The translations under genes were made by a program, and so were the position numbers. From Methyloglobulus sp. (lineage in GTDB: Bacteria; Pseudomonadota; Gammaproteobacteria; Methylococcales; Methylomonadaceae): a DNA stretch of 7,960 nucleotides. This document shows positions 1 through 6,699 of this stretch, in pieces (position 1 is the first letter of the stretch; every line of letters begins with the position of its first letter). The stretch is taken from NCBI GenBank assembly GCA_013140405.1, contig JABFSV010000202.1, positions 1 through 7,960 on the forward strand, written 5' to 3'. The notes under the pieces were generated by a model, which worked only from the letters and a program-made list of their open reading frames with translations, was not told the origin of the DNA and searched no databases.

Positions 1-2
1 AT

Positions 3-1034
3 AAATTAAGCCGCCGCAGTTTCCGGCACTGGATAACGGCAGAGCATCGGGCTTTGCTGGTAGCAGACTGTGCCAACGCTGTTGCTGCCTATATCCTCAT
101 CATTTATCATCCGGGAACCAGGCTGGCACGTATCTACTCGTTAGCCGTTGCCCATCAACACCGTGGCATGGGCATTGCGAAGCAACTTATCCTGGCTGGT
201 GAACAAGCCGCACATGATGATGGCAGATTGTATTTACGGCTTGAAGTCAGCGTCGATAACACCCCGGCAATCAAACTTTACGAATCGCTAGGCTACCAAA
301 AATTCGGCATCTACCGAGATTATTACCAAGACCATAAAGACGCATTGCGCTACCAGAAACGCATTCGGTATTACAGCGACACCTTACAACACCGCTCCGT
401 ACACTGGTTAAAGCAAACCACCCACTTCACCTGCGGCCCTGCCGCGCTAATGATGGCAATGCACGGGCTAAACCGCGCGTATCAACCATCGCAGGAAGAA
501 GAAATCAACATCTGGCGTGAGGCAACGACCATTTTCATGACCTCAGGCCATGGTGGCTGTCATCCTATAGGCTTGGCACTGGCGGCAAAACGGCGCAACT
601 TCGCAGTAGAAGTCTGGATTAACCAAACCAGCATCTTATTTATCGACGGGGTACGTAATGAAGACAAAAAACAAATTGTTGAACTGGTAGATACTGGCTT
701 CAAACGCCAAGCTGAACAACAAAACATCGAAGTGCATTACACCAATATTACCCAAAACGAACTGATTAACGCATTCAAGGCTGGAGCTATCCCGCTGATA
801 TTAATCAGTACTTTTTTAATGGACAGAAAAAAAGCGCCGCACTGGGTCGTGATGAGCGGCTTTGATGATGATTGTTTATATATGCACGACTCCGATCCCG
901 ACGAGCGCCGCCAAAGCGAACTCGATTGCCAGTTTATTCCCATTGCACGGGAAGATTTTGACCGGATGTCCTGCTTCGGCAAAAACCGTCTGCGGACGGC
1001 GGTGGTTATTTGGCCGGAAGCAGATAAACCTTGA
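3..1034 (+). CDS. GNAT acetyltransferase / C39-like peptidase fusion, 5' end cut by window
   Basis: The reading frame is open to the left edge, so the real start lies upstream. A TTG at 54 is only an internal codon, because residues encoded before it (SRRSFRHWI) fit the N-terminal helix of RimI-like acetyltransferases. Counting residues from that TTG, 1-106 form a GNAT domain with the acetyl-CoA loop HRGMGIA at 36-42 and the NTPAIKLYESLGY motif at 69-81. Residues about 114-320 form a C39-like papain-fold domain, with the nucleophile in TCGPAAL (Cys127), His263 in APHWVVMSGF and an acid in HDSDP (Asp279). From memory this two-domain architecture is annotated in other proteobacteria, sometimes beside RimK-like ATP-grasp ligases, which would suggest modification and trimming of a peptide or protein; the left neighbour cannot be seen. 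The substrate is unknown. It converges on rsfS with a 26-nt gap. Confidence 0.88.
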   Translation, partial: KLSRRSFRHWITAEHRALLVADCANAVAAYILIIYHPGTRLARIYSLAVAHQHRGMGIAKQLILAGEQAAHDDGRLYLRLEVSVDNTPAIKLYESLGYQKFGIYRDYYQDHKDALRYQKRIRYYSDTLQHRSVHWLKQTTHFTCGPAALMMAMHGLNRAYQPSQEEEINIWREATTIFMTSGHGGCHPIGLALAAKRRNFAVEVWINQTSILFIDGVRNEDKKQIVELVDTGFKRQAEQQNIEVHYTNITQNELINAFKAGAIPLILISTFLMDRKKAPHWVVMSGFDDDCLYMHDSDPDERRQSELDCQFIPIAREDFDRMSCFGKNRLRTAVVIWPEADKP

Positions 1035-1060
1035 AACTTAACGCCGCATAATTCGTTTGC

Positions 1061-1414
1061 TTAACCTGCTTGCTTTTCGATTTCCTTGGGTTTATCCAAT
1101 GACCATAACTTTTCCAGTTGATAATGCTCGCGGGCTTGGGCCGTCATGGCTTGTACGATAACATCGCCCACATCTAAAAGGACCCAATCGTCTCCTGGGC
1201 CGCCTTCTAAACCTAAGGGCTGAACGCCATTTTCTTCAACTTTCACTGCCACAAGCTCGCATAATGACATCAAATGGCGGTTGGAAGTACCCGTTACCAA
1301 AACCATGTAATCGGTAAAGCTGGTTTTGTCGCGGACATCCAAGGTGGTGATTTGAAGGCCTTTGCGTTCATCCAGTTCATCCTGGACAATTTTCAATAAT
1401 TTTTCTGATTGCAT
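1061..1414 (-). CDS. rsfS: Ribosomal silencing factor RsfS (Iojap/DUF143 family)
   Basis: RsfS binds ribosomal protein uL14 on the 50S subunit and blocks joining with 30S, lowering translation when nutrients run short. At 117 residues it is a usual family length. Conserved blocks are visible in order: TDYMVLVTGTSNRHL (34-48), the GDDWVLLDVGDVIVQ block (74-88) and AREHYQLEKLW (94-104). The ATG is preceded by AGGA at 1421-1424 on the minus strand, 6 nt from the start, which supports this start. It is the third gene of proA-nadD-rsfS, 25 nt after nadD; nadD-rsfS adjacency is common in proteobacteria. The usual next genes (rlmH, cell-wall genes) are absent because a convergent gene follows directly. 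I see no clear terminator hairpin in the 26-nt gap. Confidence 0.96.
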   Translation of the reverse strand: MQSEKLLKIVQDELDERKGLQITTLDVRDKTSFTDYMVLVTGTSNRHLMSLCELVAVKVEENGVQPLGLEGGPGDDWVLLDVGDVIVQAMTAQAREHYQLEKLWSLDKPKEIEKQAG

Positions 1415-1439
1415 TCGTTTTCCTGTTGGTTAATTCGAT

Positions 1440-2072
1440 TTAATGCACGTTATGTGCTTGATATAACTTATGTTGTTTGATGTATGCTATCACGGAATCA
1501 GGCAATAAAAATGCCGGATTACGTCGATCTGCGAAGATATTTCTGATTACAGTCGCGGAAATATCGAGTTGGGTTATGGCTTGAAAATACAGCTTACCTG
1601 CCAGTTCTTGTTTTAATTCCGTTTGGTGGGTAGTTTGCCGTTCTATAAAAAAAGGCTCAAGCTGCCCTACCCTATGGCCTGGTCGTGTTAGCACGACAAC
1701 ATGGGCAAATTCAAATAATCGTTGCCATTGATGCCAGTTTTCCAATTTATTGAAAGCATCGCTGCCGATAAACAGCAACAACGGCTGATTTGGAAATTCC
1801 TGCCGTAAAGATTCCAGCGTAAGTACCATATAAGAAGCCCCTGCCCTAGCTATTTCCCTGGTATCGACAATAAATCCTGGCTGCTTTTTGACCGCTAATT
1901 GCAGCATTTCTAACCGCATACCAATTGACGCTATTGGTGCTGCCCGATGCGGCGGCTTTGCGCTAAGGATTAACCTGACCTCATCAAGTCCGAAGATTTC
2001 TTTGACTTCAAGCGCTGACCGAAGATGACCATAATGGACTGGATCGAAAGTGCCACCGAAAATGCCGATCAT
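1440..2072 (-). CDS. nadD: Nicotinate-nucleotide adenylyltransferase NadD
   Basis: NadD transfers AMP from ATP to nicotinate mononucleotide, giving deamido-NAD in the last shared part of NAD synthesis. The 210-residue protein opens with the nucleotidyltransferase signature GGTFDPVHYGHL (6-17, with the HxGH histidines at 13 and 16). It carries KPPHR at 39-43, the substrate-binding stretch FIGSDAFNKLENWHQW (101-116) and ISATVIR at 171-177, the family's ISxTxIR motif. Length and motif spacing are typical. The ATG follows the proA stop codon with no intervening base (TAA then ATG), with a weak AGG about 6 nt upstream inside proA, so translational coupling to proA is likely. rsfS follows after 25 nt. 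Confidence 0.97.
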   Translation of the reverse strand: MIGIFGGTFDPVHYGHLRSALEVKEIFGLDEVRLILSAKPPHRAAPIASIGMRLEMLQLAVKKQPGFIVDTREIARAGASYMVLTLESLRQEFPNQPLLLFIGSDAFNKLENWHQWQRLFEFAHVVVLTRPGHRVGQLEPFFIERQTTHQTELKQELAGKLYFQAITQLDISATVIRNIFADRRNPAFLLPDSVIAYIKQHKLYQAHNVH

Positions 2073-3329
2073 TTATTGCCTGATATGGCCGTCACCCAAG
2101 ACGATATACTTAAGCGAGGTCAGGCCTTTTAACCCGACCGGCCCGCGGGCATGGAGCTTATCGGTGCTGATGCCGATTTCCGCCCCCAAACCGTATTCAA
2201 AACCGTCGGCAAAGCGGGTGGAAGCATTTACCATCACGGAACTGGAATCGACTTCCCGCAAAAACCGCCGTGCCTTGGTGTAGTCCTCGGTCACAATAGC
2301 ATCGGTATGGAGAGAGCCGTAGTGATTGATATGCTCAATTGCCTCGTCCAAACCGTTAACAATTTTGATTGAAAGGATTGGCGCTAAATATTCAGTCTGC
2401 CAATCCTCTTCCGTCGCCCTGATACACGCTGGAATCAATGAACAGGTCTTGGGACAACCACGCAGTTCCACACCTTTCTCAAGATACTGTTCTGCCAGCA
2501 ACGGCAACACTAAGCCAGCTATGCTTTCTGCAACCAGCAAGGTCTCCATCGCATTACAAACACCATAACGGTGGGTTTTGGCGTTCACCGCAATGGTCAC
2601 GGCCTTATCGAGATCGGCATTGTCGTCGATGTACACATGGCAGATGCCATCCAAATGTTTGATGACAGGAATTGTTGCATCCTTGGAAATGCGTTCGATC
2701 AGGCTTTTACCGCCCCTAGGTACGATCACATCGACGTGCTGATTCATCGTAATCAGTTCGCCCACTGCGGCACGATCAGCGGTAGCGACAATCTGCACAG
2801 CTTCGATAGGCAAACCTGCTTCGCTTAAGCCTTTACTTATACAAGAAGCAATCGCCTGATTGGAATGAATGGATTCAGAACCGCCCCGTAAAATACAGGC
2901 ATTGCCGGATTTAAGGCATAAGGCGGCGGCATCGACCGTAACATTCGGACGGGATTCGTAAATAATGCCGATAACCCCCAAAGGCACTCGCATTTGTCCG
3001 ACTTGAATACCGCTGGGGCGATAACTTAAATCAGTGATTTCCCCGACCGGATCGGGCAAGGCCGCGACTTGCTTCAAACCTTCGACCATAGCGTTGATGC
3101 TTTTCGGCGAGAGAGCCAGCCGATCCAGCATTGCCGCATCCAGGCCGTTGGATTTACCGGTTTCCAGATCTTTCGCGTTTTCGGCGATCAATATAGCGGT
3201 ACTTCGCTCGATTACCTCGGCAATCTTCAACAAAGCCAGATTCTTTTTGCCAGACTCGGCGCGGCTGATTTCCCGTCCAGCTTTTCTGGCCTTTACGCCA
3301 AGGTCGTTCATGTATTCTTTGATGTTCAC
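2073..3329 (-). CDS. proA: Gamma-glutamyl phosphate reductase ProA
   Basis: ProA reduces gamma-glutamyl phosphate with NADPH to glutamate semialdehyde, the second step of proline synthesis. The 418-residue length matches the family. Visible features are [15 protein letters not shown] (115-129), [13 protein letters not shown] (140-152), VPRGG (203-207), the catalytic cysteine Cys258 in [13 protein letters not shown], and the ProA signature at 324-345, in which [16 protein letters not shown] fits the known pattern. The start is GTG at 3329. The next in-frame start is ATG at 3311, which would remove the N-terminal DYM-like segment seen in relatives, and the upstream in-frame stop is at 3345-3347, so GTG is preferred although its ribosome binding site is weak. 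First gene of an operon with nadD (no gap) and rsfS; the proB kinase gene is not in the window. Confidence 0.97.
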   Translation of the reverse strand: MNIKEYMNDLGVKARKAGREISRAESGKKNLALLKIAEVIERSTAILIAENAKDLETGKSNGLDAAMLDRLALSPKSINAMVEGLKQVAALPDPVGEITDLSYRPSGIQVGQMRVPLGVIGIIYESRPNVTVDAAALCLKSGNACILRGGSESIHSNQAIASCISKGLSEAGLPIEAVQIVATADRAAVGELITMNQHVDVIVPRGGKSLIERISKDATIPVIKHLDGICHVYIDDNADLDKAVTIAVNAKTHRYGVCNAMETLLVAESIAGLVLPLLAEQYLEKGVELRGCPKTCSLIPACIRATEEDWQTEYLAPILSIKIVNGLDEAIEHINHYGSLHTDAIVTEDYTKARRFLREVDSSSVMVNASTRFADGFEYGLGAEIGISTDKLHARGPVGLKGLTSLKYIVLGDGHIRQ

Positions 3330-3362
3330 TGACTGCTTACTCGCTCATTAACTGCTATCGAC

Positions 3363-3392
3363 ATTATATCGACTAAACAGGTTTTATGACAG
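3363..3392 (-). promoter_or_regulatory. Candidate sigma-70 promoter of proA-nadD-rsfS
   Basis: Reading the minus strand, a perfect -10 TATAAT lies at 3368-3363. A -35 CTGTCA (four of six consensus bases) lies at 3392-3387, with an 18-bp spacer. Transcription would begin near 3356, about 27 nt before the GTG of proA. A 7-bp direct repeat, TATCGAC on the plus strand at 3356-3362 and 3367-3373, overlaps the -10 with an 11-bp period, about one helical turn, and could bind a regulator. The promoter lies after the hairpin that ends the upstream gene, so the operon appears to be transcribed independently. Confidence 0.6.
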
Positions 3393-3409
3393 AAGCGGGG
3401 GATAACTCT

Positions 3410-3444
3410 AAAATACCAGCGAGACCGGACAACCCCATCTCGCT
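3410..3444 (-). terminator. Terminator-like hairpin after the secreted-protein gene
   Basis: On the minus strand, AGCGAGA (3444-3438) pairs perfectly with TCTCGCT (3424-3418), and part of the loop can pair further. The stem is followed by a short T-rich stretch (TATTTT). It starts 22 nt after the stop codon of the 149-residue gene. The plus-strand side has no T run, so it acts leftward if at all. The U tract is short, so efficiency is uncertain. Confidence 0.55.
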
Positions 3445-3465
3445 AGAAAAGTGCAGCAGATGGTT

Positions 3466-3915
3466 TTATTGTTTGGCTTGTTTGCAGGTGAGTGTGTAGT
3501 TAATTGTATACTCCCTCTGAGGCGTGCCGCCAGCCGTTGTGGTAAAAGTATGGCTTCCCGATGTTGATTCAGCGACTCCTTTTTTGTGGAGCGTCAACTT
3601 CGTACTGAAGTCGATAGCATCAAAAACCCCCACGTCATTAAAGTAACTGATCCCCACAACGGTATTGCCTGCATCCAATACCGTTGATGCAAAAAATGTT
3701 TTCTGGCGCGTGAACGTAGAAAAGTCGTCATCAAAACTTAAGCCTGGTTCGATGACAAAAACTTTTTGGTATGACTCTGCCGCATTGCCGTTAAACACAT
3801 AATCCACGACTACCGAACAAGATACCTTTAACTGCCCCGCAGCATTCACGGTAACCGGAGCGGCAAAACTCGTCACCATGATGGATGCAACCAACAATTT
3901 CATTATTCTTGACAT
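3466..3915 (-). CDS. Small secreted protein of unknown function
   Basis: I do not recognise this 149-residue protein. It begins with a clear Sec signal peptide: basic SRIMK, a hydrophobic stretch from about 7 to 22, and an AxA-type site near VNA/AGQ (cleavage after residue 25 or 26). The mature part is about 124 residues and rich in V, T, S, F and Y, suggesting a beta-rich periplasmic or extracellular domain. It has only two cysteines, Cys33 and Cys144, near its two ends, which could form one disulfide closing the fold. There is no lipobox and no further membrane segment. The start is supported by AAGGA 8 nt before the ATG; ATG at 3903 (Met5) is a less likely alternative. It appears to be transcribed alone, divergently from nrdJ, with a terminator-like hairpin after it. 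Function and partners cannot be inferred from context. Confidence 0.8.
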   Translation of the reverse strand: MSRIMKLLVASIMVTSFAAPVTVNAAGQLKVSCSVVVDYVFNGNAAESYQKVFVIEPGLSFDDDFSTFTRQKTFFASTVLDAGNTVVGISYFNDVGVFDAIDFSTKLTLHKKGVAESTSGSHTFTTTAGGTPQREYTINYTLTCKQAKQ

Positions 3916-4018
3916 TGTGTTTTTCCTTGTTAATTGACATTACATTTAAAGTTAACAACGTGGATGCAAAGTTATCCGCTTTTAGCCTCACGCACAGTTA
4001 ATGTAAAAAAGCTGCTAA

Positions 4019-4073
4019 AAGGTTCAATTTGTCCTGAACCATGCCTCATAAGACTAGTAAACAACTGAACCTT
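4019..4073. repeat. Competing inverted repeats in the intergenic region
   Basis: GGTTCA at 4021-4026 can pair with TGAACC at 4035-4040 (8-nt loop) or, as AAGGTTCA at 4019-4026, with TGAACCTT at 4066-4073. The two pairings exclude each other. On the minus strand the inner hairpin is followed by TTTT, resembling a weak attenuator about 100 nt before the secreted-protein gene. No function is shown. Confidence 0.35.
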
Positions 4074-4131
4074 AAACAGATTTTCAAAGCCCAAAAACAA
4101 TCTTCCTAAAATAGCAAAATATTTCTCTAAA

Positions 4132-4178
4132 ACACAATATATTGTGCTAATATTGCATTTAAACACAACATGTCGTAA
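4132..4178 (+). promoter_or_regulatory. Pair of NrdR-box-like operators upstream of nrdJ
   Basis: Box 1 at 4132-4147 (ACACAATATATTGTGC) contains a perfect 14-bp palindrome and matches the published NrdR-box consensus acaCwAtATaTwGtgt at 15 of 16 positions. Box 2 at 4163-4178 (ACACAACATGTCGTAA) matches at about 11 of 16. Their starts are 31 bp apart, three helical turns, the spacing typical of NrdR-box pairs at RNR genes. NrdR is an ATP/dATP-sensing zinc-ribbon/ATP-cone repressor of ribonucleotide reductase genes. The site precedes nrdJ and not the divergent gene's start, so nrdJ is the likely target. The nrdR gene itself is not in the window. Confidence 0.82.
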
Positions 4179-4187
4179 CAATATCAT
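4159..4187 (+). promoter_or_regulatory. Candidate nrdJ promoter overlapping NrdR box 2
   Basis: A -10 TATCAT (five of six consensus bases) lies at 4182-4187. A weak -35 can be read as TTAAAC at 4159-4164 (17-bp spacer) or TAAACA at 4160-4165 (16-bp spacer). NrdR box 2 falls in the spacer, so NrdR bound there would block polymerase. Transcription would start near 4194, leaving a leader of roughly 300 nt before nrdJ. An alternative is an extended -10, TGCTAATAT, at 4145-4153, overlapping box 1. Confidence 0.45.
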
Positions 4188-4497
4188 TTAACCTCATTAC
4201 GTTATTGCTTGTTTTATTAGAGGTTTTCTGCGAACCGCCGCCATCAAATGATGCCCTATGGCATTGTTAGCACCAAATGTTATTTGCAGTACATAAAAAT
4301 ACCGAACAACTGTCTAAGAGCCTGTTCAAGATCGTCACGAGCCGTCGCCATTTGTGGGCGGACGGAGCGCAGAAACCGGAGTTTACTTGATGTAAATAAG
4401 GATTTCGAGTACCGCCCAACCGCAAATGGCGGCGGCGCAGTAGATATTGGACAGGTTCTTAACACCTTAATACCGCTCACAACCGGGGAGACCATCT
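4188..4497 (+). other. Long untranslated leader of nrdJ
   Basis: No credible gene lies here. The segment between the candidate promoter and the nrdJ start consists of about 125 nt of unremarkable AT-rich sequence, then the 141-bp palindromic element, then the ribosome binding site GGGGAG at 4485-4490, 7 nt before the ATG. If the promoter call is right, the palindrome is transcribed in the nrdJ mRNA and could fold into a long hairpin ending about 27 nt before the ribosome binding site. Confidence 0.5.
4318..4458. repeat. MITE-like 141-bp imperfect palindrome
   Basis: The whole segment is one imperfect inverted repeat centred at about 4389. From outside inward: GAGCCTGTTCAAGAT (4318-4332) against the complement of ATATTGGACAGGTTC (4444-4458); CGCCATTTG (4346-4354) with CAAATGGCG (4423-4431), perfect; GGGCGG (4356-4361) with CCGCCC (4412-4417), perfect; GAAACC (4372-4377) with GGATTTC (4400-4406), one bulge; and TTTAC (4382-4386) with GTAAA (4392-4396) around a 5-nt loop. 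The outer ends resemble terminal inverted repeats and are flanked by TAA on the left and TTA on the right, both TNA; no exact target duplication is seen. No transposase is encoded, so it would be a non-autonomous element. A purely regulatory hairpin is the alternative. Confidence 0.68.
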
Positions 4498-6648
4498 ATG
4501 CCAGCACAACTCCATATCATCGCCAACAATGTCACCGAAATACCGTTTCAGGATGCCTCGATGGATATTTGGGACACCAAATACCGTTTAAAATCCAAAG
4601 ACGGTAAAGCACTGGATGCAAACATTGATGAAACCTACCAACGCGTCGCCAAAGCCTTATCTGGCGTGGAAGAAGGTAAAGCGTTGCAGGAGCAGTGTTA
4701 CAAGGATTTTCTGTGGGCATTGCGCCAAGGCGTGATTCCGGCAGGGCGCATCATTTCCAATGCTGGCGCACTGCAACATAAACCCGCCACTTCGACTATT
4801 AACTGTACGGTGTCCGGCACGATTGTCGATTCGATGGACGACATCTTGGGCAAAGTCCATGAAGCCGGATTAACGCTGAAAGCAGGCTGCGGGATCGGCT
4901 ACGAATTTTCCACCTTGCGCCCTAAAGATGCCTATGTCTCAGGTGCGGGTGCTTACACATCTGGCCCCTTATCGTTCATGGATATTTATGACAAGATGTG
5001 CTTTACAGTGTCCTCCGCTGGCGGTAGGCGCGGCGCACAAATGGCGACATTTGATATTGCCCATCCCGATGTTGTGGAATTTATCCGTGCCAAACGTGAA
5101 AATGGCAGATTGCGCCAGTTCAACTTGTCCTTACTCATCACCACCGAATTTATGGATGCAGTCAAGAACAACCAACCTTGGGCGTTCTCTTTTCCCGTCA
5201 CCGAAAAAGAAGCCAAAGTTGACCAGCTTGATCTCACCAATAACGAGCAAATCGTCTGGCGCGAATTTCCCGTTAAAGCGGGTTATGTCGTCAATGATGC
5301 AGGTTTGGTCGCCTGCAAAATCACTAAAACCATGCCCGCCCGTCGCTTGTGGGACATCATCATGAGTTCCACTTATGACTACGCCGAGCCGGGGTTTATC
5401 CTGATCGACAAGGTCAACGAAATGAACAACAACTGGTTTTGCGAAAACATCCGCGCCACCAACCCTTGTGGCGAACAACCTTTGCCGCCGTATGGCAGTT
5501 GTTTGCTGGGTTCAGTCAACCTTACCCGCTTCATCAAAAAACCGTTCACGGCAGATGCCCAGTTTGATTGGGAAACCTACCGCAAAACCATCCGCATCTT
5601 TACCCGCATGTTGGATAACGTTGTCGAAATAAATGGCTTGCCACTGCAAAAACAACGCGACGAAATCATCAGCAAACGCCGCCACGGCATGGGTTATCTG
5701 GGCTTGGGTTCAACTGTGACCATGCTGGGCATGAAATACGGAGATGATGCTTCCGTAAAATTTACCGAAGAAGCCACCAAAGTCATGGCTATCGAAGGTT
5801 GGAAAGCCGCATTAAGCCTTGCCAAAGAAAAAGGTCCTGCACCGATTATGGAACAACTGTTTACGGTGACCGGAGAAATGCTACGTAAACGCCCCGAAAT
5901 GGCGGCGGATGGCTATAAGGTCGGCGACCAGGTGGCAGGAAAAATCCTCCATGCCAAATACAGCCGTTACATGCAGCAAGTGGCGGCAATCGAACCTGAA
6001 CTGGTTGCCGAACTGATGGAAACCGGCGCACGCTTCACCCATCACAGCTCCATTGCGCCCACAGGCACGATTTCCCTGTCGCTCGCCAATAACGCCAGCA
6101 ACGGCATCGAGCCCAGCTTTGCCCACCATTACTCGCGCAACGTCATCCGCGCCGGCAAGAAATCCAAGGAAAAAATCGATGTTTTCTCCTTTGAATTATT
6201 GGCTTACCGCGAACTGGTCAACTCCAAAGCCATGCCTTACAGCGATAAGCCGGAACAGCAACTGCCGGACTGCTTTATTTCCGCCGAAGATGTCACCCCC
6301 AAACAGCATGTTGACATCCAGGCTGCCGCGCAGATTTGGATCGATTCCTCCATCTCCAAAACCGCCAACGTGCCGACCGACTACCCTTACGAAGATTTCA
6401 AGTCCATCTATGAATACGCTTATGACAAAGGTTTAAAAGGTTGCACCACGTTCCGGTTTAATCCTGAAGTATTCCAAGGCGTATTGGTTAAGGAATCCGA
6501 CCTGGAAAACACCACCTACCAGTTCACCCTGGAAGACGGCAGCGTAGTCGAGTTTAAAGGCAACGAAGAAATTGAATACGATGGGGAAATCCATAGTGCG
6601 GCGAATTTGTTTGATGCGCTGAAAGAGGGTTATTACGGGAAGTTCTAA
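4498..6648 (+). CDS. nrdJ: Adenosylcobalamin-dependent (class II) ribonucleotide reductase
   Basis: NrdJ reduces ribonucleotides to deoxyribonucleotides using a radical made from adenosylcobalamin, without oxygen. The 716-residue protein has the RNR finger-loop NPCGEQ (322-327), with Cys324 as the thiyl-radical cysteine and Asn322 and Glu326 beside it. Cys103 (INCTVSG) and Cys335 (PYGSCLLGSVNL) fit the active-site disulfide pair, and PTGTIS (521-526) is the phosphate-binding loop. There is no ATP-cone at the N terminus. After Cys649 the last 67 residues contain no cysteine, so the C-terminal redox pair of most class II enzymes is missing. From memory this resembles NrdJa of Pseudomonas aeruginosa, which works with a separate NrdJb. 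The ATG has GGGGAG 7 nt upstream. NrdR-box-like sites precede the gene. No nrdJb-like gene follows; a DUF3800 gene begins 51 nt downstream. Confidence 0.95.
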   Translation: MPAQLHIIANNVTEIPFQDASMDIWDTKYRLKSKDGKALDANIDETYQRVAKALSGVEEGKALQEQCYKDFLWALRQGVIPAGRIISNAGALQHKPATSTINCTVSGTIVDSMDDILGKVHEAGLTLKAGCGIGYEFSTLRPKDAYVSGAGAYTSGPLSFMDIYDKMCFTVSSAGGRRGAQMATFDIAHPDVVEFIRAKRENGRLRQFNLSLLITTEFMDAVKNNQPWAFSFPVTEKEAKVDQLDLTNNEQIVWREFPVKAGYVVNDAGLVACKITKTMPARRLWDIIMSSTYDYAEPGFILIDKVNEMNNNWFCENIRATNPCGEQPLPPYGSCLLGSVNLTRFIKKPFTADAQFDWETYRKTIRIFTRMLDNVVEINGLPLQKQRDEIISKRRHGMGYLGLGSTVTMLGMKYGDDASVKFTEEATKVMAIEGWKAALSLAKEKGPAPIMEQLFTVTGEMLRKRPEMAADGYKVGDQVAGKILHAKYSRYMQQVAAIEPELVAELMETGARFTHHSSIAPTGTISLSLANNASNGIEPSFAHHYSRNVIRAGKKSKEKIDVFSFELLAYRELVNSKAMPYSDKPEQQLPDCFISAEDVTPKQHVDIQAAAQIWIDSSISKTANVPTDYPYEDFKSIYEYAYDKGLKGCTTFRFNPEVFQGVLVKESDLENTTYQFTLEDGSVVEFKGNEEIEYDGEIHSAANLFDALKEGYYGKF

Positions 6649-6699
6649 GATTGGATTACCACCTCTAACCATATCTTTAACTTTGTTTGCCTAACACTA

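Noticed and set aside
1035..1060. Possible bidirectional terminator between the GNAT/C39 gene and rsfS
   Set aside because: I could find no convincing stem-loop with a T run in this short gap.
3972..4187. Minus-strand open frame of 71 residues between the secreted-protein gene and nrdJ
   Set aside because: It overlaps the NrdR-box pair and the competing inverted repeats, has no ribosome binding site and no family resemblance.
4485..4493. GGGGAGACC before nrdJ, reminiscent of a B12-box core, suggesting a cobalamin riboswitch
   Set aside because: No other conserved cobalamin riboswitch segment is recognisable in the leader, the motif abuts the start codon and serves as ribosome binding site, and B12-induced shutoff of a B12-dependent enzyme would make little sense.
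4248..4607. Open frame of 119 residues on the plus strand before nrdJ
   Set aside because: It spans the 141-bp palindrome and overlaps the nrdJ start in another frame; the GGGGAG site clearly serves nrdJ.
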